From the NCBI GenBank assembly GCA_963402885.1, contig OY727096.1, positions 18,581,820-18,645,819 on the forward strand: 64,000 bases of DNA, read 5' to 3'. The notes beneath the pieces were generated by a model. That model had not been told where the DNA came from. It saw only the letters and a list, made by a program, of their open reading frames with translations, and did not search any database. This document shows, in pieces, positions 47,036-60,574 of this stretch. This DNA comes from Antedon bifida (Eukaryota; Echinodermata; Crinoidea; Comatulida; Antedonidae). The position numbers and the translations under genes are program-made. Every line of letters begins with the position of its first letter. Position 1 is the first letter of the stretch.

Positions 47036-48950
47036 TACGTTAAAATAGTTTTACTTTTAAATTCAAATATGATTTTTTATGGAAAATATCTTACCAGACT
47101 AGCTAACTAGACAAAGAAGTAGTAATAATATTCTCGGGCTTTTTTAATGGAGCGCTGCTGTTTCATACATGTTTATTTTGGTCGCGCTGAATGTTATATA
47201 TATTATGGATATGTTAATCTCCTATTATAATTTGTGTTTTCATTTTTATTTTACTTGTCAATAAAACTAAAGCAAAATATCAATAATCCTCAATTGAATT
47301 AAATATTGATCATTTGCTTTTATTGTTATTTTTTTTCATTTTGAAAGCGTCATAACCATAATAATAAAAAATAACAATATACTTTGAATTGAAGTGAATA
47401 TTGATCATTTTACTTTTATTGTCAATAATAATATGAGCATGATGCAGCATAACACCATGGGATCGAGTCAAGTCACCCCATCGCAAATGATGACATGATG
47501 ATGTCATATCACTACTGTACCATGTTTGGGAATATCACTACCATATTTGGGCTCATCACACTTTTTTTGTCCTACTAGTTTGATAGTGTAAAGCATAGGT
47601 TCATAGAAATAAAACATTGTTTTCCCCACATTAGTAAATTGTATACAAAAAATGATCTTTACAATAAATAGAAGAAAAACAGGAAATTATATCAATCAAA
47701 ATTAATTAGTTTTGCAGTTAGTAAAATCTTTGGTTTGCTAATTCGGTAACACAAAGTCCTGCCGAATATGAAAGCTATAAAAACATGTTTTTACATATAT
47801 AATTATAACTCTTTATCATATAACAATTTACCAAGATTCAGAAAGTTATTTTCGGAAGCAATCACAAATGGTAATTAACATTTTTTTTATAGCATGTGCA
47901 ATGCCGCATGTACTTTTGTTATTTAGGTTAGATGTTACATAATACAACAGGCTATTCAAATGACCTACTAAAAAAACCCAACCAGATTCTGTGAAAAAAT
48001 ACAGTTAATAATAATTTGCTATGTTCTTTCTCATTTTTAAATTTAAGAGAAAAAATGTTATTTAATTAACCATCCCCTTCCTTCTAATCTTTTTACCCAT
48101 TGACCCCAGTAAGTTACAGTTATTTGCTGATGGGCTAAAAATTCACTAAATATTAGATAGATCTTCCAAAGCAATATGACCTAATAAAGAGATTTGCTTG
48201 TACAGTAGTAGTCCTATAGAAGCATTTGTTAATTATTACCAAAAAAGGTACAAAAATAGAATACTTTCGTTTTAAGTTTTAGATTTCCAACAATGATAAT
48301 ATGTGTATAATAACATTTTTGTTGCACTTTCCTGTTGGATTGCCTGCCCTACTTTATTTAATAAGGAGCAGGCTTTTGACATTTCATCCACTTATAGTCA
48401 GATTATGCATTTCCTACAAAATATCAAAACATATCTTATCAAAACATTCTATTTTTTATATCTTCGATTATTTTCCAGTTTTACTACAGTACTGTATTGA
48501 TATTTTTATTGTCAATAAATTGAAAGAATAACTAAATTTTCCAAATAAAAATTGCATGATCTTGTTAGTCGATAGTTCTGACTGATGTGCGTCCACAGCG
48601 ACTGGACTCATCGTCATGTAATATCGTTCACTCTTATGTTGGTACATAACAATAGCTAATTATTATACTGATTAGTAACTAATTAGTGAAGATCTTCATA
48701 GAAAAAAGGTTAAAATCCTACTGTAGACAATGGTCCTTAATTTGACCTTAAAAAATGGATGATAAACACTATTATTAGTATTTGATTATAAGCCTTTTGA
48801 CGAAACAGAAGACATCTTCGATCGATGACAAACAATGCTGTGCAGGGAAGTGTAACCATCAAAAATAACATAGCGTTTTCAGGGGATTTTAGAACATCAT
48901 CATCATAAAAAATTAATGTAAAACGTTCTTAAAAGATTGGCCTATACATC
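47036..48950. other. AT-rich stretch, probable PDPK1 intron
   Basis: Nothing coding is recognised apart from the MITE at 47486-47593. Confidence 0.45.
47486..47593. mobile_element. MITE family A, copy 13 (left end lost)
   Basis: Retains gatgacatgatgatgtcata, tcactaccatatttgggctc and actagtttgatagtgtaaag. Confidence 0.75.
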
Positions 48951-48952
48951 AC

Positions 48953-49105
48953 TGTATGATTGGAAAAAATAGAAACCTTTTTTCTCCACTTAAAATCCAT
49001 CGAAAAAACACCACAGTGTAAACGCATTATACACTGGTGTTTTTTTGGTGGATTATAAGAGGTGAAAAAAAATTAGCACATTTTTTTCAATCACACAGTT
49101 ATGTA
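48953..49105. mobile_element. Palindromic MITE, tgattggaaaaaa ends
   Basis: Almost the whole 150 bp is an imperfect inverted repeat: cttttttctccacttaaaat / ggattataagaggtgaaaaa, and gaaaaaacaccacagtgta / tacactggtgttttttt, closing with tttttttcaatcaca. Confidence 0.75.
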
Positions 49106-52100
49106 GGCTAATCTTTTAATCAAGAACACTTTACAGTAACAATGTCCATACAACTGTCCGGTAAGGAGATATGAATTTATCCTCTGAAAATATGACCAAA
49201 ATGGTAAAAATATTAATATAGTTTATTTATTAAAATTAATCTAGTGTTACTCAGATTCCTCCTTGTAATTCATTAAACAAAGTGTTTATTAAATTTTAAT
49301 TATTTACCACAAAAATATATTTTGAAGAAGTAGGATTTCCTGAATAAAGTTTAATGCACCATTCATGATCAACAGAGGTCATGAACAGGTCACTTCTAAA
49401 AGAAGTCATGTTTTTAAAAGGTCACAACCCTTTCTGAGGTCAATAAAAAAAGTGAAAGTCATTTTGGATTGCATTCTCATTCCTAAAATTCTTTCCACTG
49501 ACATCCCATTTACTGAATGAAACTACCTTTCCGATATTGTGTTTGATGTTTTTTAGGAATTTGTACATAATATGTAATTTAAACATTTTTTTTGGATCCA
49601 ATATTTGGTCAAAGTGAAAACTATTACAATACAGTATGTGACATTAAAATGGCATATTAACAAAAAATATATATTTATTATTTTTCAGAAGGACAATATA
49701 TCTTTAATCTGAATTCCTAGAAAGAAAACCAATTTTGTATAAAAAATATTTTTGATTTTTATTTTAAACCTTTGAATGATGGTTTTCCAAGTTCTTAATT
49801 ATTCTGCTGCCAACATTGTTTTTCTCTCTGGCGCCCTCTAGAGTTTAATCAGTGGAATTTGATGTGTTTCATAACAATTTCTATTAATTTATTATTATTA
49901 TTAACATTTTAATTATATAATACTAATTATTATAGATTAATTACTCAACCCATTATTACTCCTGTCTAATAATAATTAGTTGACTAATAAATGTTTGAAT
50001 TTGTATTGTTACTGTTGCCATCGAGTTCCTCATTAAGTTTGATAAATTGTAATGTTAATTAATAATTAACTAATTAATTAAATAATAATTGACTAATTGC
50101 CAAACATGGGGAAGTGTGTATTGATTATTTTGAAAATACTGTAAACAGGTCAAGTTTAAATTGAAATTTATTATAACAATTTGGTGATCTGGCTTTTTAA
50201 AGAGTGATTTTAAGCATAGTAGGCTTAAGCCTAGATTTTGTTCTACTGGTCCAAGGTGTGTACTGTAGCCTATGTTTGATTCTAATTCTTTTCTCCCACC
50301 CAGCTTCTTATGCTTTCCACCAGATTTCATTTGACCTTGCTGAGCTACCCCAGTCTACAGAATTTGATTATATGCCCTAAGGGCCTACGACCATCATACA
50401 CTGAAAGCGTAATAAAATCAGCTGGATAGAAAATACTCCGACTTGTTTATTAAATGTAAAAAGATTTACAAAAACACCAGCTGCTCCTTGTCATTTAGTT
50501 TTTCGCCATGGCAACAAATCTATTTATTTATCATTGTTGCAACCATCTCCACAAATCTGACAAAACAACACAAGGTTTTACTGGTATTTTAAGTATGCAC
50601 TAATAACAACTATACCTGCTGGGATATTAAGTTTCGTATTCTGATACCTTTATTTATACATTAATTATATATAAATATTGTCAGCATGAAACAACAATTT
50701 ATATAATGTACTGTACTCCTGGAATAAAAATGAAATAACAATTTTCAAATGAAGAAATATTAGTATATCAATATTATAACTTGCGCTATTCCACCGTACT
50801 ACTACTTTGAAGATAAATATTCATTTAAACTAACTAGTGCTGTTCCACGTTTAGAGTGAATAGGGCTGTTCAATCTCACTTGAATGTGCCCTCTGGACAA
50901 CAACCAAAAGACAGAAGTTTAGGTCAAGTTGAAATTGATTTTCTCATAATTCACCAAATTACATTGTTCTGGCTGTAAAAAACACAATACTGTACTGTAG
51001 GTGATTTTAAAATAAAAAATGAATGGCATATGGCATACTAGCAGTACAAAAAAATATGACTTTGGTATTAAATTTAGTATCTAGTACAATATCATAGTAT
51101 ATTTATATACAATAATGTCTGTTTATTATTACAGTGTTTACCTAAAAAAAATTGGGATTCAAAAATTGTATTATTAAATTAACAATAACAATAACATATT
51201 TTTGTTTTGGTGTAACACTTACTGACAATACAATGTACTGTACCACAAGTCCTTTTCATCATCATGGTTAATCAATGTTTAAAATCTATGGGGAGTGTTT
51301 AATTACATATAGTTTGAAATCAAATCTAGCTTTGTCTACACTATCAAACTTTATACAACAACAAAATGTGCCCATACATGGAAAAGATGATGTCATCATA
51401 ATCACTACCATATTTAAGCATATCACTACCATATTTGGTCACACCACACTTTTTTTTGTAAAACTAGTTTGATAGTGTAGACAGACATTAGTGTACACAG
51501 TACATTTTCATTTTGTTAAATCTGTGAAGCTCTGGATTTTAAGTCTTTACAAAAAAAACTGTTGCCCAAGCACATCATCAAATATATTTTTTCCATGATT
51601 TTGTGTTATTATTATTATTATTATGAATTCTTGCCAAAAAATGTACTACTGTACACTGGACCAGTACTAAACAAAAATTGAGGGTGCTATAGAAAAATTA
51701 CTCATGTATACAATTTCCACTAAATAAAGCTGTTCGTCCAGTGGTGGTCTATGGTAGGCCTGGTTTGAGTACTGACTCTTTCTCCACGACCCCCCTCCTG
51801 CTCGCCAACTCCTCCTTCTCCCCGACCCGCTCCCTAACCCCATCTCCAATTATTGCATTATTATTTTATCTGAAGATGTTTTTGACTTTTTTGATTAACT
51901 GCAAAAGGCTAAATAGCTGAATTAATTTGTTATTCAAAACCAAATTAAATTTGATAGTTTGTTATTATCAGTAGTTTTATGATTAATCGTAAAATTAGAT
52001 ATCTACACTGCCTAATGCTTTTGTTATTGTTATGCCGAGTCGTCTAATCAGTATTCGTATTGCAGGTAATTAATATTTTGCTGGCAACGAAATATGTAGA

Positions 52101-52195
52101 CCGCAAACAAGTAATAAATAACAATTGAACCAAATCTTGTTGACAGCAATCTAATTAATTTTTCAGTAAACAATTCAGATCTCCAGGGATTGATT
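49106..52195. other. AT-rich stretch without recognised gene
   Basis: No conserved coding segment. A 60-codon minus-strand frame at 51667-51849 is Arg/Gly/Ser-rich because of a CT-rich tract and is not credible as a gene. Confidence 0.45.
51328..51486. mobile_element. MITE family A, copy 14
   Basis: Left agctttgtctacactatcaa, doubled catatcactaccatattt, right actagtttgatagtgtagac aga. Confidence 0.88.
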
Positions 52196-52199
52196 TCGT

Positions 52200-54930
52200 C
52201 TAGCCTTGCAGCAGAGAGTATTGTAGTATTGTAGTACTAGCCCGGTGATGTACTGTACAATGTCAAGTACTAGCCCATATTACAAATAACAATGTCTAGC
52301 CTGTGTACAATGTCTAGTACTACTAGCCCTAGTACTAGACATTGTACTAGCCCATAGTACAATGTCTAGTACTAACCTGCTGTACAATGTCTCGTACTAG
52401 CCCACTGCAATGTCTAGCACCAGCTCACTATAATGTTTAGTACTAGCCCAAGTGCTGAATAATGCCTAGAACTAGCCCACTGTACAATATCAAGTACTAG
52501 CCCACTGTACAATATCAAGTACTAGCCCACTTTACAATGTCAAGTACTAGCCCACTTTACAATGTCTAGTACTAGCCTGCTATACAATGTCTAGTACCAG
52601 CTCAATATAATGTTTAGTACTACTACTAGCCCAAGTGCTAAACAATGCCTAGAACTAGCCCACTGTACAATATCAAGTACTAGCCCACTTTACAATGTTT
52701 AGTACTAGCCTGCTGTACAATGTCTAGTACTAGCCCACTGTACAATATCAAGTACTAGCCCACTTTACAATGTTTAATACTAGCCCGCTGTACAATGTCT
52801 AATACTAGTCCACTGTACATTGTATAGTACTGTACTAGTCCACTAATCAATGCCTAGTACTAGTCCGCTGTACAATGCATAATACTAGTCCACTAATCAA
52901 CGTCTAGTACTACAGTACTATCCCACTGTACAATATCAAGTACTAGCCCACTTTACAATGTCTAATACTAGTCCGCTGTACATTGTATAGTACTAGTCCA
53001 CTAATCAATGCCTAGTACTAGTCCGCTGTTTAATGCATAGTACTAGTCCACTGTACAATATCAAGTACTAGCCCACTTTACAATGTTTAGTACTAGCCTG
53101 CTGTACAATGTCTAGTACTAGCCCACTGTACAATATCAAGTACTAGCCCACTTTACAATGTTTAATACTAGCCCGCTGTACAATGTCTAATACTAGTCCG
53201 CTGTACATTGTATAGTACTGTACTAGTCCACTAATCAATGCCTAGTACTAGTCCGCTGTACAATGCATAATACTAGTCCACTAATCAACGTCTAGTACTA
53301 CAGTACTATCCCACTGTACAATATCAAGTACTAGCCCACTTTACAATGTCTAATACTAGTCCGCTGTACATTGTATAGTACTAGTCCACTAATCAATGCC
53401 TAGTACTAGTCCGCTGTTTAATGCATAGTACTAGTCCACTGTACAATATCAAGTACTAGCCCACTTTACAATGTTTAGTACTAGCCTGCTGTACAATGTC
53501 TAGTACTAGCCCACTGTACAATATCAAGTACTAGCCCACTTTACAATGTTTAATACTAGCCCGCTGTACAATGTCTAATACTAGTCCGCTGTACATTGTA
53601 TAGTACTGTACTAGTCCACTAATCAATGCCTAGTACTAGTCCGCTGTACAATGCATAATACTAGTCCACTAATCAACGTCTAGTACTACAGTACTATCCC
53701 ACTGTACAATATCAAGTACTAGCCCACTTTACAATGTCTAATACTAGTCCGCTGTACATTGTATAGTACTAGTCCACTAATCAATACCTAGTACTAGTCC
53801 GCTGTTCAATGCATAGTACTAGTCCACTAATCAACGTCTAGTACTACAGTACTATCCCACTGTACAATATCAAGTACTAGCCCACTTTACAATGTCTAGT
53901 ACTAGCCCACTGTACAATGTCTAGTACTAGCCCACTTTACAATGTCTAGTACTAGCCCACTGTACAATGTCTGGTAGGACTAGCCCACTGTACAATATCA
54001 AGTACTAGCCCACTGTACAATATCAAGTACTAGCCCACTTTACAATGTTTAGTACTAGCCTGCTGTACAATGTCTAGTACTAGCCCACTGTACAATATCA
54101 AGTACTAGCCCACTTTACAATGTTTAATACTAGCCCGTTGTACAATGTCTAATACTAGTCTGCTGTACATTGTATAGTACTGTACTAGTCCACTAATCAA
54201 TGCCTAGTACTAGTCCGCTGTACAATGCATAATACTAGTCCACTAATCAACGTCTAAGTAGTACTACAGTACTATCCCACTGTACAATATCAAGTACTAG
54301 CCCACTTTACAATGTCTAATACTAGTCCGCTGTACATTGTATAGTACTAGTCCACTAATCAATGCCTAGTACTAGTCCGCTGTTCAATGCATAGTACTAG
54401 TCCACTAATCAACGTCTAGTACTACAGTACTATCCCACTGTACAATATCAAGTACTAGCCCACTTTACAATGTCTAGTACTAGCCCACTGTACAATGTCT
54501 AGTACTAGCCCACTTTACAATGTCTAGTACTAGCCCACTGTACAATGTCTGGTAGGACTAGCCCACTGTACAATGTTTGGTACTAGCTCGTTGTACATTG
54601 TATAGTACTAGTCCACTAATCAAAACAATGCATAGTACTAGTTCACTTATCAATGTCTAGTACTACAGTACTATCCCACTGTGCAATGTCTAGTACTAGC
54701 CCGCTGTGCAATGTCTAGTACTACAGTAGCCCCCTGAAACATGCGTAGTACAGTACTAGCCTGCTGTACAATGTCTAGTACTAGTCCCCTTAAACATGCC
54801 TAGTACTAGCCCCCTAAACCATGCCTAGTACTAGCCCCCTGAAACATGACTACAGTAATACAGTACTAGCCCGCTGTACAATGTGTACTGTACTAGCCCG
54901 CTGTACAAATATGTCTATCACTAGCCCACC
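52200..54930. repeat. 2.7-kb minisatellite with 388-bp higher-order units
   Basis: The basic unit is about 25 bp, tagtactagcccactgtaca + atgtc, with variants (tagtccgctg, caatatcaag, cactaatcaacg). The marker cagtactatccc recurs at 52913, 53301 and 53689, exactly 388 bp apart, then at 53847, 54267, 54425 and 54665 in shorter or longer spacings. The order of variants inside the 388-bp block is conserved between copies. Confidence 0.95.
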
Positions 54931-56150
54931 GTTCAATGCTTGGACAAAAAAGATGTTTCTTTGTGCCAAACACTATTTTCATGTTTTATTTGTGACTAGG
55001 AAGGTGTTGATGAAAAGGGTTTCTATACAGTATTATTAACAGGTAAGTCATTAGTAACAAACAACCAGCAGGTCTGTGTGTTCTGATGACTAATTATAAG
55101 TCGCTAACAAAGTCATTAATTGAGTCTAATGTGTGTTGACATGGTTTTTTTTACTCCAGATGCAAGCTGATGTTGTCACGCGAAAACAAGATAATATGAT
55201 AAATTGAAAATGATCGCTTTGTTAAACAAACCAAAAATATGTTTTTGACAAAACATAAATATTGAATTGGTTCTTATTGTCCTTCAAAGCAGGTGTAACT
55301 TTGTTGCCATAGTAAATATTGGTTGTTTTGTATATTTTGTAATTAATATCAATAATAAAAAAAAATGTTATGATTACAGAAATGTGATAACATAAAATTT
55401 CGAACACATTATTCATTTGTTCAAGAACAATAAACTATCATCTCAAAATATAAATCCATAGCCTTGGATTGACAGAGGAGAATCTGACATTTGTTTAATT
55501 TTATTGTGGATATGAAAATGATTAAAACAATGTAATAATAGCCCAGTATACATCAGTTGATCTTCTGGTATACTATTATTAACAATTTGTAGATAATAAC
55601 GATAGTGGGGACTTAATTCAGTCCACATACACAGTTTATTTTTAACCGCATTTTAGAGAACACAACAACAATGTGTGTGTATAATGTGTAATATATTATT
55701 ATATTATGCAATAATGTGTGTATATATAAACAATATAATATGTTTGTAATTGTTTTAATGTTTGGCAATCTTCAAGAAGAGTTTATGATGACAAACATTT
55801 CAATATATTTGGTATGTTATACATTTAAAGTGCACTGTAAAACCATCTTGGAAATATAAATGTTGTTTTGGTCCTAAGCTACCTTGTTTAAATTGATGAG
55901 TAAGGTTGTGGCTATTCCAGCTGCTGTACTGAGATACAAAACAACACGCAGCTGTTGATTGGACATGTTTCACAAAAACACTCACCATCAACCAAACAAA
56001 TGGTTTATTTAAAGAACTGAAGATTCCATCTACGTATTCACAAATTCCGTAAACAAACTGTGTGTTCATCCACATTTGATTGAGGGCTAAAATAAAACAA
56101 ATTTAAATAATGAAATAACTATTTTTAACATTGCTTTAAAAAAAAAACAA
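54931..56150. other. AT-rich stretch without recognised gene
   Basis: Open frames here (for example the minus-strand frame at 55800-56075) have no recognisable motif. Confidence 0.4.
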
Positions 56151-56154
56151 AGAG

Positions 56155-56410
56155 AGAAAGCACATGCAGTTAAAATAATCACATATAGTTAAGAAAGCAC
56201 ATGCAGTTAACATAATCACATACAGTTAAGAAAGTACATGCAGTTAATGTAATCACATGTAGTCAAAGCACATGCAGTTAACATAATCACACACAGTTAA
56301 AGTACATGCAGTTAATGTAATCACATGCAGTTAAAACACATGCAGTTAAGAAAGCACAGGCAGTTAACGTAATCGCGTGCAGTTAAGAAAGCCAATGTAG
56401 TTAACGTAAT
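56155..56410. repeat. Minisatellite of cacatgcagttaa units
   Basis: About eleven units alternate acatgcagttaa and aatcacatacagtta over 250 bp. Confidence 0.88.
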
Positions 56411-57198
56411 CTGCAACTTAATTGGCTGACAAATACACAGCATTAGAAATGTTGTTGAATTGAAACGAATGTTTGTTTTACATGATTTACGCTATTGTAA
56501 ACAATCTAATTTGCCGGCTCATTTCTCGTAATAAAGGCCTAATTGTTAGTGTTTGTTTGGCGCCCTAATGTATTTTTAAAAAATGATAATTTTAAAGTAC
56601 TTTCATAATTTGAAATTGTAATGAATTAAAAAAATTGTCCTTTTAATTATATTTTTACTGAAATAAATTAGTATTGTACTGTTTATGCTATGACATTGAT
56701 TACTGACTTCTTAAAATACAGCACTTTACTCTAACAATGTATATAAAACACAAAATAATTGTTTAAAATAATGCTATGATAAGCAAATACGGAGATTGCT
56801 TCAAACGTTATTCATAATCAGATCCTATAGAGGTTGAAATATATTTTATGCATCTTTTTTTGACAGATAAATATAAATAAAAATGAATACAGTAAATAAA
56901 AACAGTATAAAATATTAATATAATTATATTATATAGTATTATTTATTTTTCATATACATTGCAGTTCTATATACTTAAGTTTAGGATCAATGCAGTAGAG
57001 TTACTGAATGTTATTTCATCTGTGACTTTTTTCTGGTATTGTATCTACCACCCCTTTTGTAAATGGAATCAACTTGTTTACTCCACTATCAACATTGTGG
57101 ATTGGTTTTATTTCAAGTAGTATTTTGGTGTTAATTTGGACTTGACAGTTTCCTTAAGTGGATTTGAGTTATAATCAGTGATATTCCCTGGCTCCAAA

Positions 57199-57237
57199 AT
57201 GCCAAACCTGCTTACTATCGTCTTCAAAAAGCTCAAG
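57199..57237 (+). CDS. Candidate alternative first coding exon of PDPK1
   Basis: ATG at 57199 (aaaATGCC) encodes MPNLLTIVFKKLK and ends at donor aag|gtaata in phase 0, compatible with the exon at 58462. It is short and basic/hydrophobic. It could be an alternative N-terminus or a chance ORF. Confidence 0.35.
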
Positions 57238-57826
57238 GTAATAATACAAGTTTAGATATTATTATTATTATACTACCAGTGTAGAACAGATGAATATTAC
57301 TGTACTAGGTATCAGGTGATATTGTATGTTGCAATGTATGTGTTCTCTAGGTACTACATGGTAATACCATGGAGCTATGGAGCTATAAAGCTCCATGGTA
57401 ATAGTGTATTAAACCATAGTTTAATAATACACATCCTACTCACGGCTTCCAAACTTACAAATGTTTCTGGTGACCTATTTTGGTTCTGTATCCTGTACAG
57501 TATACTGTAATATTTCAAATGTCATACTCACATTATTACTGTAGTATTATGTATGTTCTGTACTTTTCTTTGAATAATTTTTTTTAGCTTATAAGTTCAG
57601 CTTTTTAAAAAGAGAAATGTATCCCATATTTTTAAATGAGCATTTCATTAGCCAAATTGTGAAACTCTAAAAGTATAATTATGTTTTTCTTAATTGCAGC
57701 GCCAATTACAGTTTTTCAATTGAGTGATAACTAGAATCTCGTCAGATTTATTTCACACTTTGAAACTGATTATGGTACTTTGAAATAACTGATTATGGTA
57801 CCTGTAATTATGCAAATTTAAATGAT

Positions 57827-58153
57827 TGCATACATGCCAACACTCCTGTTTTGGCTGAGAGACTCCCATATTTTAGACTCGTCTCCCGGCCTACTGTAAT
57901 GTCATTGTCATGCTCCTGGTTTTCCACATTTTTTCCCGGATTACAAAAATTGAATTTTGTATATGTGTTATTTTCTGCATTAATATAACAAAACTCACAC
58001 ACAAGTGAATACGACACGATACCGCTTGTCACGTCACACACTGCATTGCTTACCTCTCTCCTCCTGGTCTCGATATTAAATAGAGGGTGCTGTTGACCTA
58101 AAATAAAACACCACCTCCCGTTTCTTGAACTTCAGATGTTGGCATGTATGTAA
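57827..58153. mobile_element. MITE with catacatgccaaca ends
   Basis: Left gcatacatgccaacactcct and right agatgttggcatgtatgtaa are inverted over 14 bp about 320 bp apart. The interior has ctcccatattttagactcgt. It lies in the presumed PDPK1 intron. Confidence 0.6.
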
Positions 58154-58461
58154 TTGCATTATGAATATTGAACTCAATAAAGTGCCAATCGGCTGACCAA
58201 AAACGGCATTGTACTCTATTTCCTACCTATTCTTTGAATTCGTCTTCTGTAAAGTATATTTCCCATTAAACCAGACACGTTTCCTAATTCTTTGAATTTG
58301 AAAACTGAAAAATATTTTTTTTTCCAGAAAACTATACATTGTTGTCAAGCTCATGAGTGTAAAATCTTGTAAAGTTATACTTTATTATGTAATGTGTGGT
58401 TAGTTTAGTTGTTTATAAGTGCATTATTTATATTTAAAAATATTTTTGTTTTATTTTTTAG

Positions 58462-60574
58462 GGTGGGGGAAATAAAAGCAATAATCAAAAGTCAAATACT
58501 CAAGGGAAAGAAACGCCCCAAACAGAGGTACCACAGCAGGTGATTCAGGCACAGAAGAAGCAACGTTCAGATTTTGAATTTGGAAAAATACTTGGTGAAG
58601 GTTCTTATTCAGAGGTGAGTTATATAGCCTAGATAGTACACTATACATGCCAAAATTATTTCTCTAAAGCCCATATTCTGCTGACAGTAATAAAATGATG
58701 GTATAACTATAATACTCCAACAATAACTGTGGAAGTACTTATAATTATATGAAATAAAAATATTGAATTGAATTAATGATAATTTCAATATAAAAATATT
58801 TAATTAAGTAATAATGTTCAAAGAAATCTAAAAAAAAGCCTAGCACTCGTGCAATAATCAATGCATTAAAAATGTTAAAATGTTATGTATAGTATTGATG
58901 TATCTTAGCATAGAAATCCATGGTTCATCTTCGTCGTAACATTCTCCATGCTTGTCTAATTACCCGTGAAATACCATTATCGTTGAGAACCCATAAAGAT
59001 GAAAATAAAATCCTGTCGTAATCGGCCTCATCACGATAACTATTACAGAATGTAAACAAGATGTATTGCGGATTTACCGATGATTTATGTTATTGGAATC
59101 GTAAGAGACGATATTATTGATTCGGCTTGTGTTTCCAATGTTAATGAAATCGAAATTGAGCTTGTAAACCTTTTAGAAAATTTGATATTCCTCAACTGTA
59201 TGCAAGATCTGCTCTGAATTTAGACAGATTTGCATTGCATTTAGATAGGGTTTTCTTGTAGCATTATTACTTAAAGGGCCACTCACAGTTTATATGTATT
59301 CTACCTTTTTTTTTTTATCATTTTTATTATTCTACAAGCATATTTGTATGTTTTTATAAAATTGGCTATTGTTGATGTTGCATTGCTATTTATTTTTTAA
59401 TAAAAAGTAGTATACAGTAACCCCTATTCAGGGGAACACTTTTAGAATCCAAAAAAGTGTTTCCTTAAAACAAGTGTCCCCTGAATTTTTAAACATATAC
59501 TGTATACCCTATTGCTCTTTGTTCTTTTCACAGGGATATTACATATCCTTGTTCTTAATATCAGTGTCCACTTATTAGAGGTGTCCCCTTAATATTAGGT
59601 GTTCCCTTAATTGAGGTGTCCCTTTAATAGAGGTATCCCCTTAATTGGTGTGTCCCCTTAATAATAGAGGTATCCCTTGATAGAGGTGTTCCCTTAATAG
59701 AAGTGTCCTCTTAATAGAGGTGTCCCCTAATAGAGGCGTTTCAAAGGAAGTGTTGTACTGTATAAATATAACTAAGCAACATAACAGAATAATGCCAATC
59801 AAGTCAATTATTTTGTAAGCTTTTTTATTTAAATTGTAGTCCTAGGGTCTGTTTCTGCTGCATAATGCAAATTAACCGTTTATTTTAAAATGGAATAAAA
59901 ATAACAAGACAGCGTTTCTGCTCAATGCTCCGAAATAACCAGTTAAATCAATGGGTGGTCGTTGACAAAAATCATTAGAATTACCCAAAATGCAATTGGT
60001 CCTGGCGGTTAATTCAAACGTTACTACTGTGTAGTTGACTCGGGGTCAGCAGCTGTCAATCAAATAACCGTTATATTGTGTTGCAGCTAAAAGTTGCTCA
60101 GCGATAACCGGTTAAATGGCGTTCTAACACCGAATTGAATGGGTGTTTTTAACCGGTTATTTTGCGCTGCCTTTCAACCGGTTACCACAGACTTGTACTG
60201 TTTCTGCTCCCAAGAAATTGGAGTTAATTTATTCACACCGATTTTAACCGGTTTATTTTTATGCAGCAGAAACAGGCCCCTATAGAGTTTGGAATGAATT
60301 TATTTATTTCTCCTTTAATTAAAGTAGAGGCTTAATTGTATGGTTTGGACTTAATAGTGTAAATTTAGAGTGGCTATTTGTAATATGTTATTCTCCAAGG
60401 CCTCATTGTCAGATACCAAATCAATTGAAAAACATTTATAATTCTGTCTGATAAATGAAACAAATATCTAATATTGATTTCTTACATGCATCTTATTAAT
60501 ATTTGCTTTATTGCTTTATGTATTTATACAGGTTGTTCAAGCAATTGAGAAAACAACAAGAAAAGAGTATGCAA
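58462..60574 (+). CDS. PDPK1: 3-phosphoinositide-dependent protein kinase 1, N-terminal part (partial)
   Basis: Two exons, 58462-58614 and 60532-60574, both with clean acceptors and donors (gtgagt, gtaggt). The first gives a Gly/Asn/Gln-rich N-tail and then KKQRSDFEFGKILGEGSYSE. The second gives VVQAIEKTTRKEYA. Together they form the start of the kinase domain: the DF-F-GKILGEGS-S-VV glycine loop is characteristic of PDK1. The catalytic lysine exon (AIK) follows after a long intron outside or at the end of the window; no convincing exon is seen from 60575 to 64000. PDK1 phosphorylates the activation loop of AKT, S6K, SGK and PKC after PIP3 recruitment. The upstream start is uncertain; see 46259 and 57199. 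Confidence 0.88.
59415..59760. repeat. Minisatellite of aggtgtccccttaatag units
   Basis: About ten degenerate 17-22-bp units in a PDPK1 intron. It probably expanded from the attaaggggacacc terminus also seen at 35437 and 61880. Confidence 0.8.
59845..60279. mobile_element. Harbinger-like MITE with AACCGGTTA repeats
   Basis: Ends GGGTCTGTTTCTGCTGC and GCAGCAGAAACAGGCCC, flanked by CTA (59842-59844, 60280-60282). Subterminal and internal motifs are ataaccggttaa, aaccgttt and aaccggttat, about eight in all. No transposase. It lies in PDPK1 intron, 250 bp before the exon at 60532. Confidence 0.8.

Noticed and set aside
51667..51849. Arg/Gly/Ser-rich minus-strand frame
   Set aside because: Derived from a short CT-rich tract; no promoter, splice or homology support.
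52200..54930. CRISPR-like array
   Set aside because: Regular 25-bp units have no unique spacers, the genome is eukaryotic, and the structure is a minisatellite.
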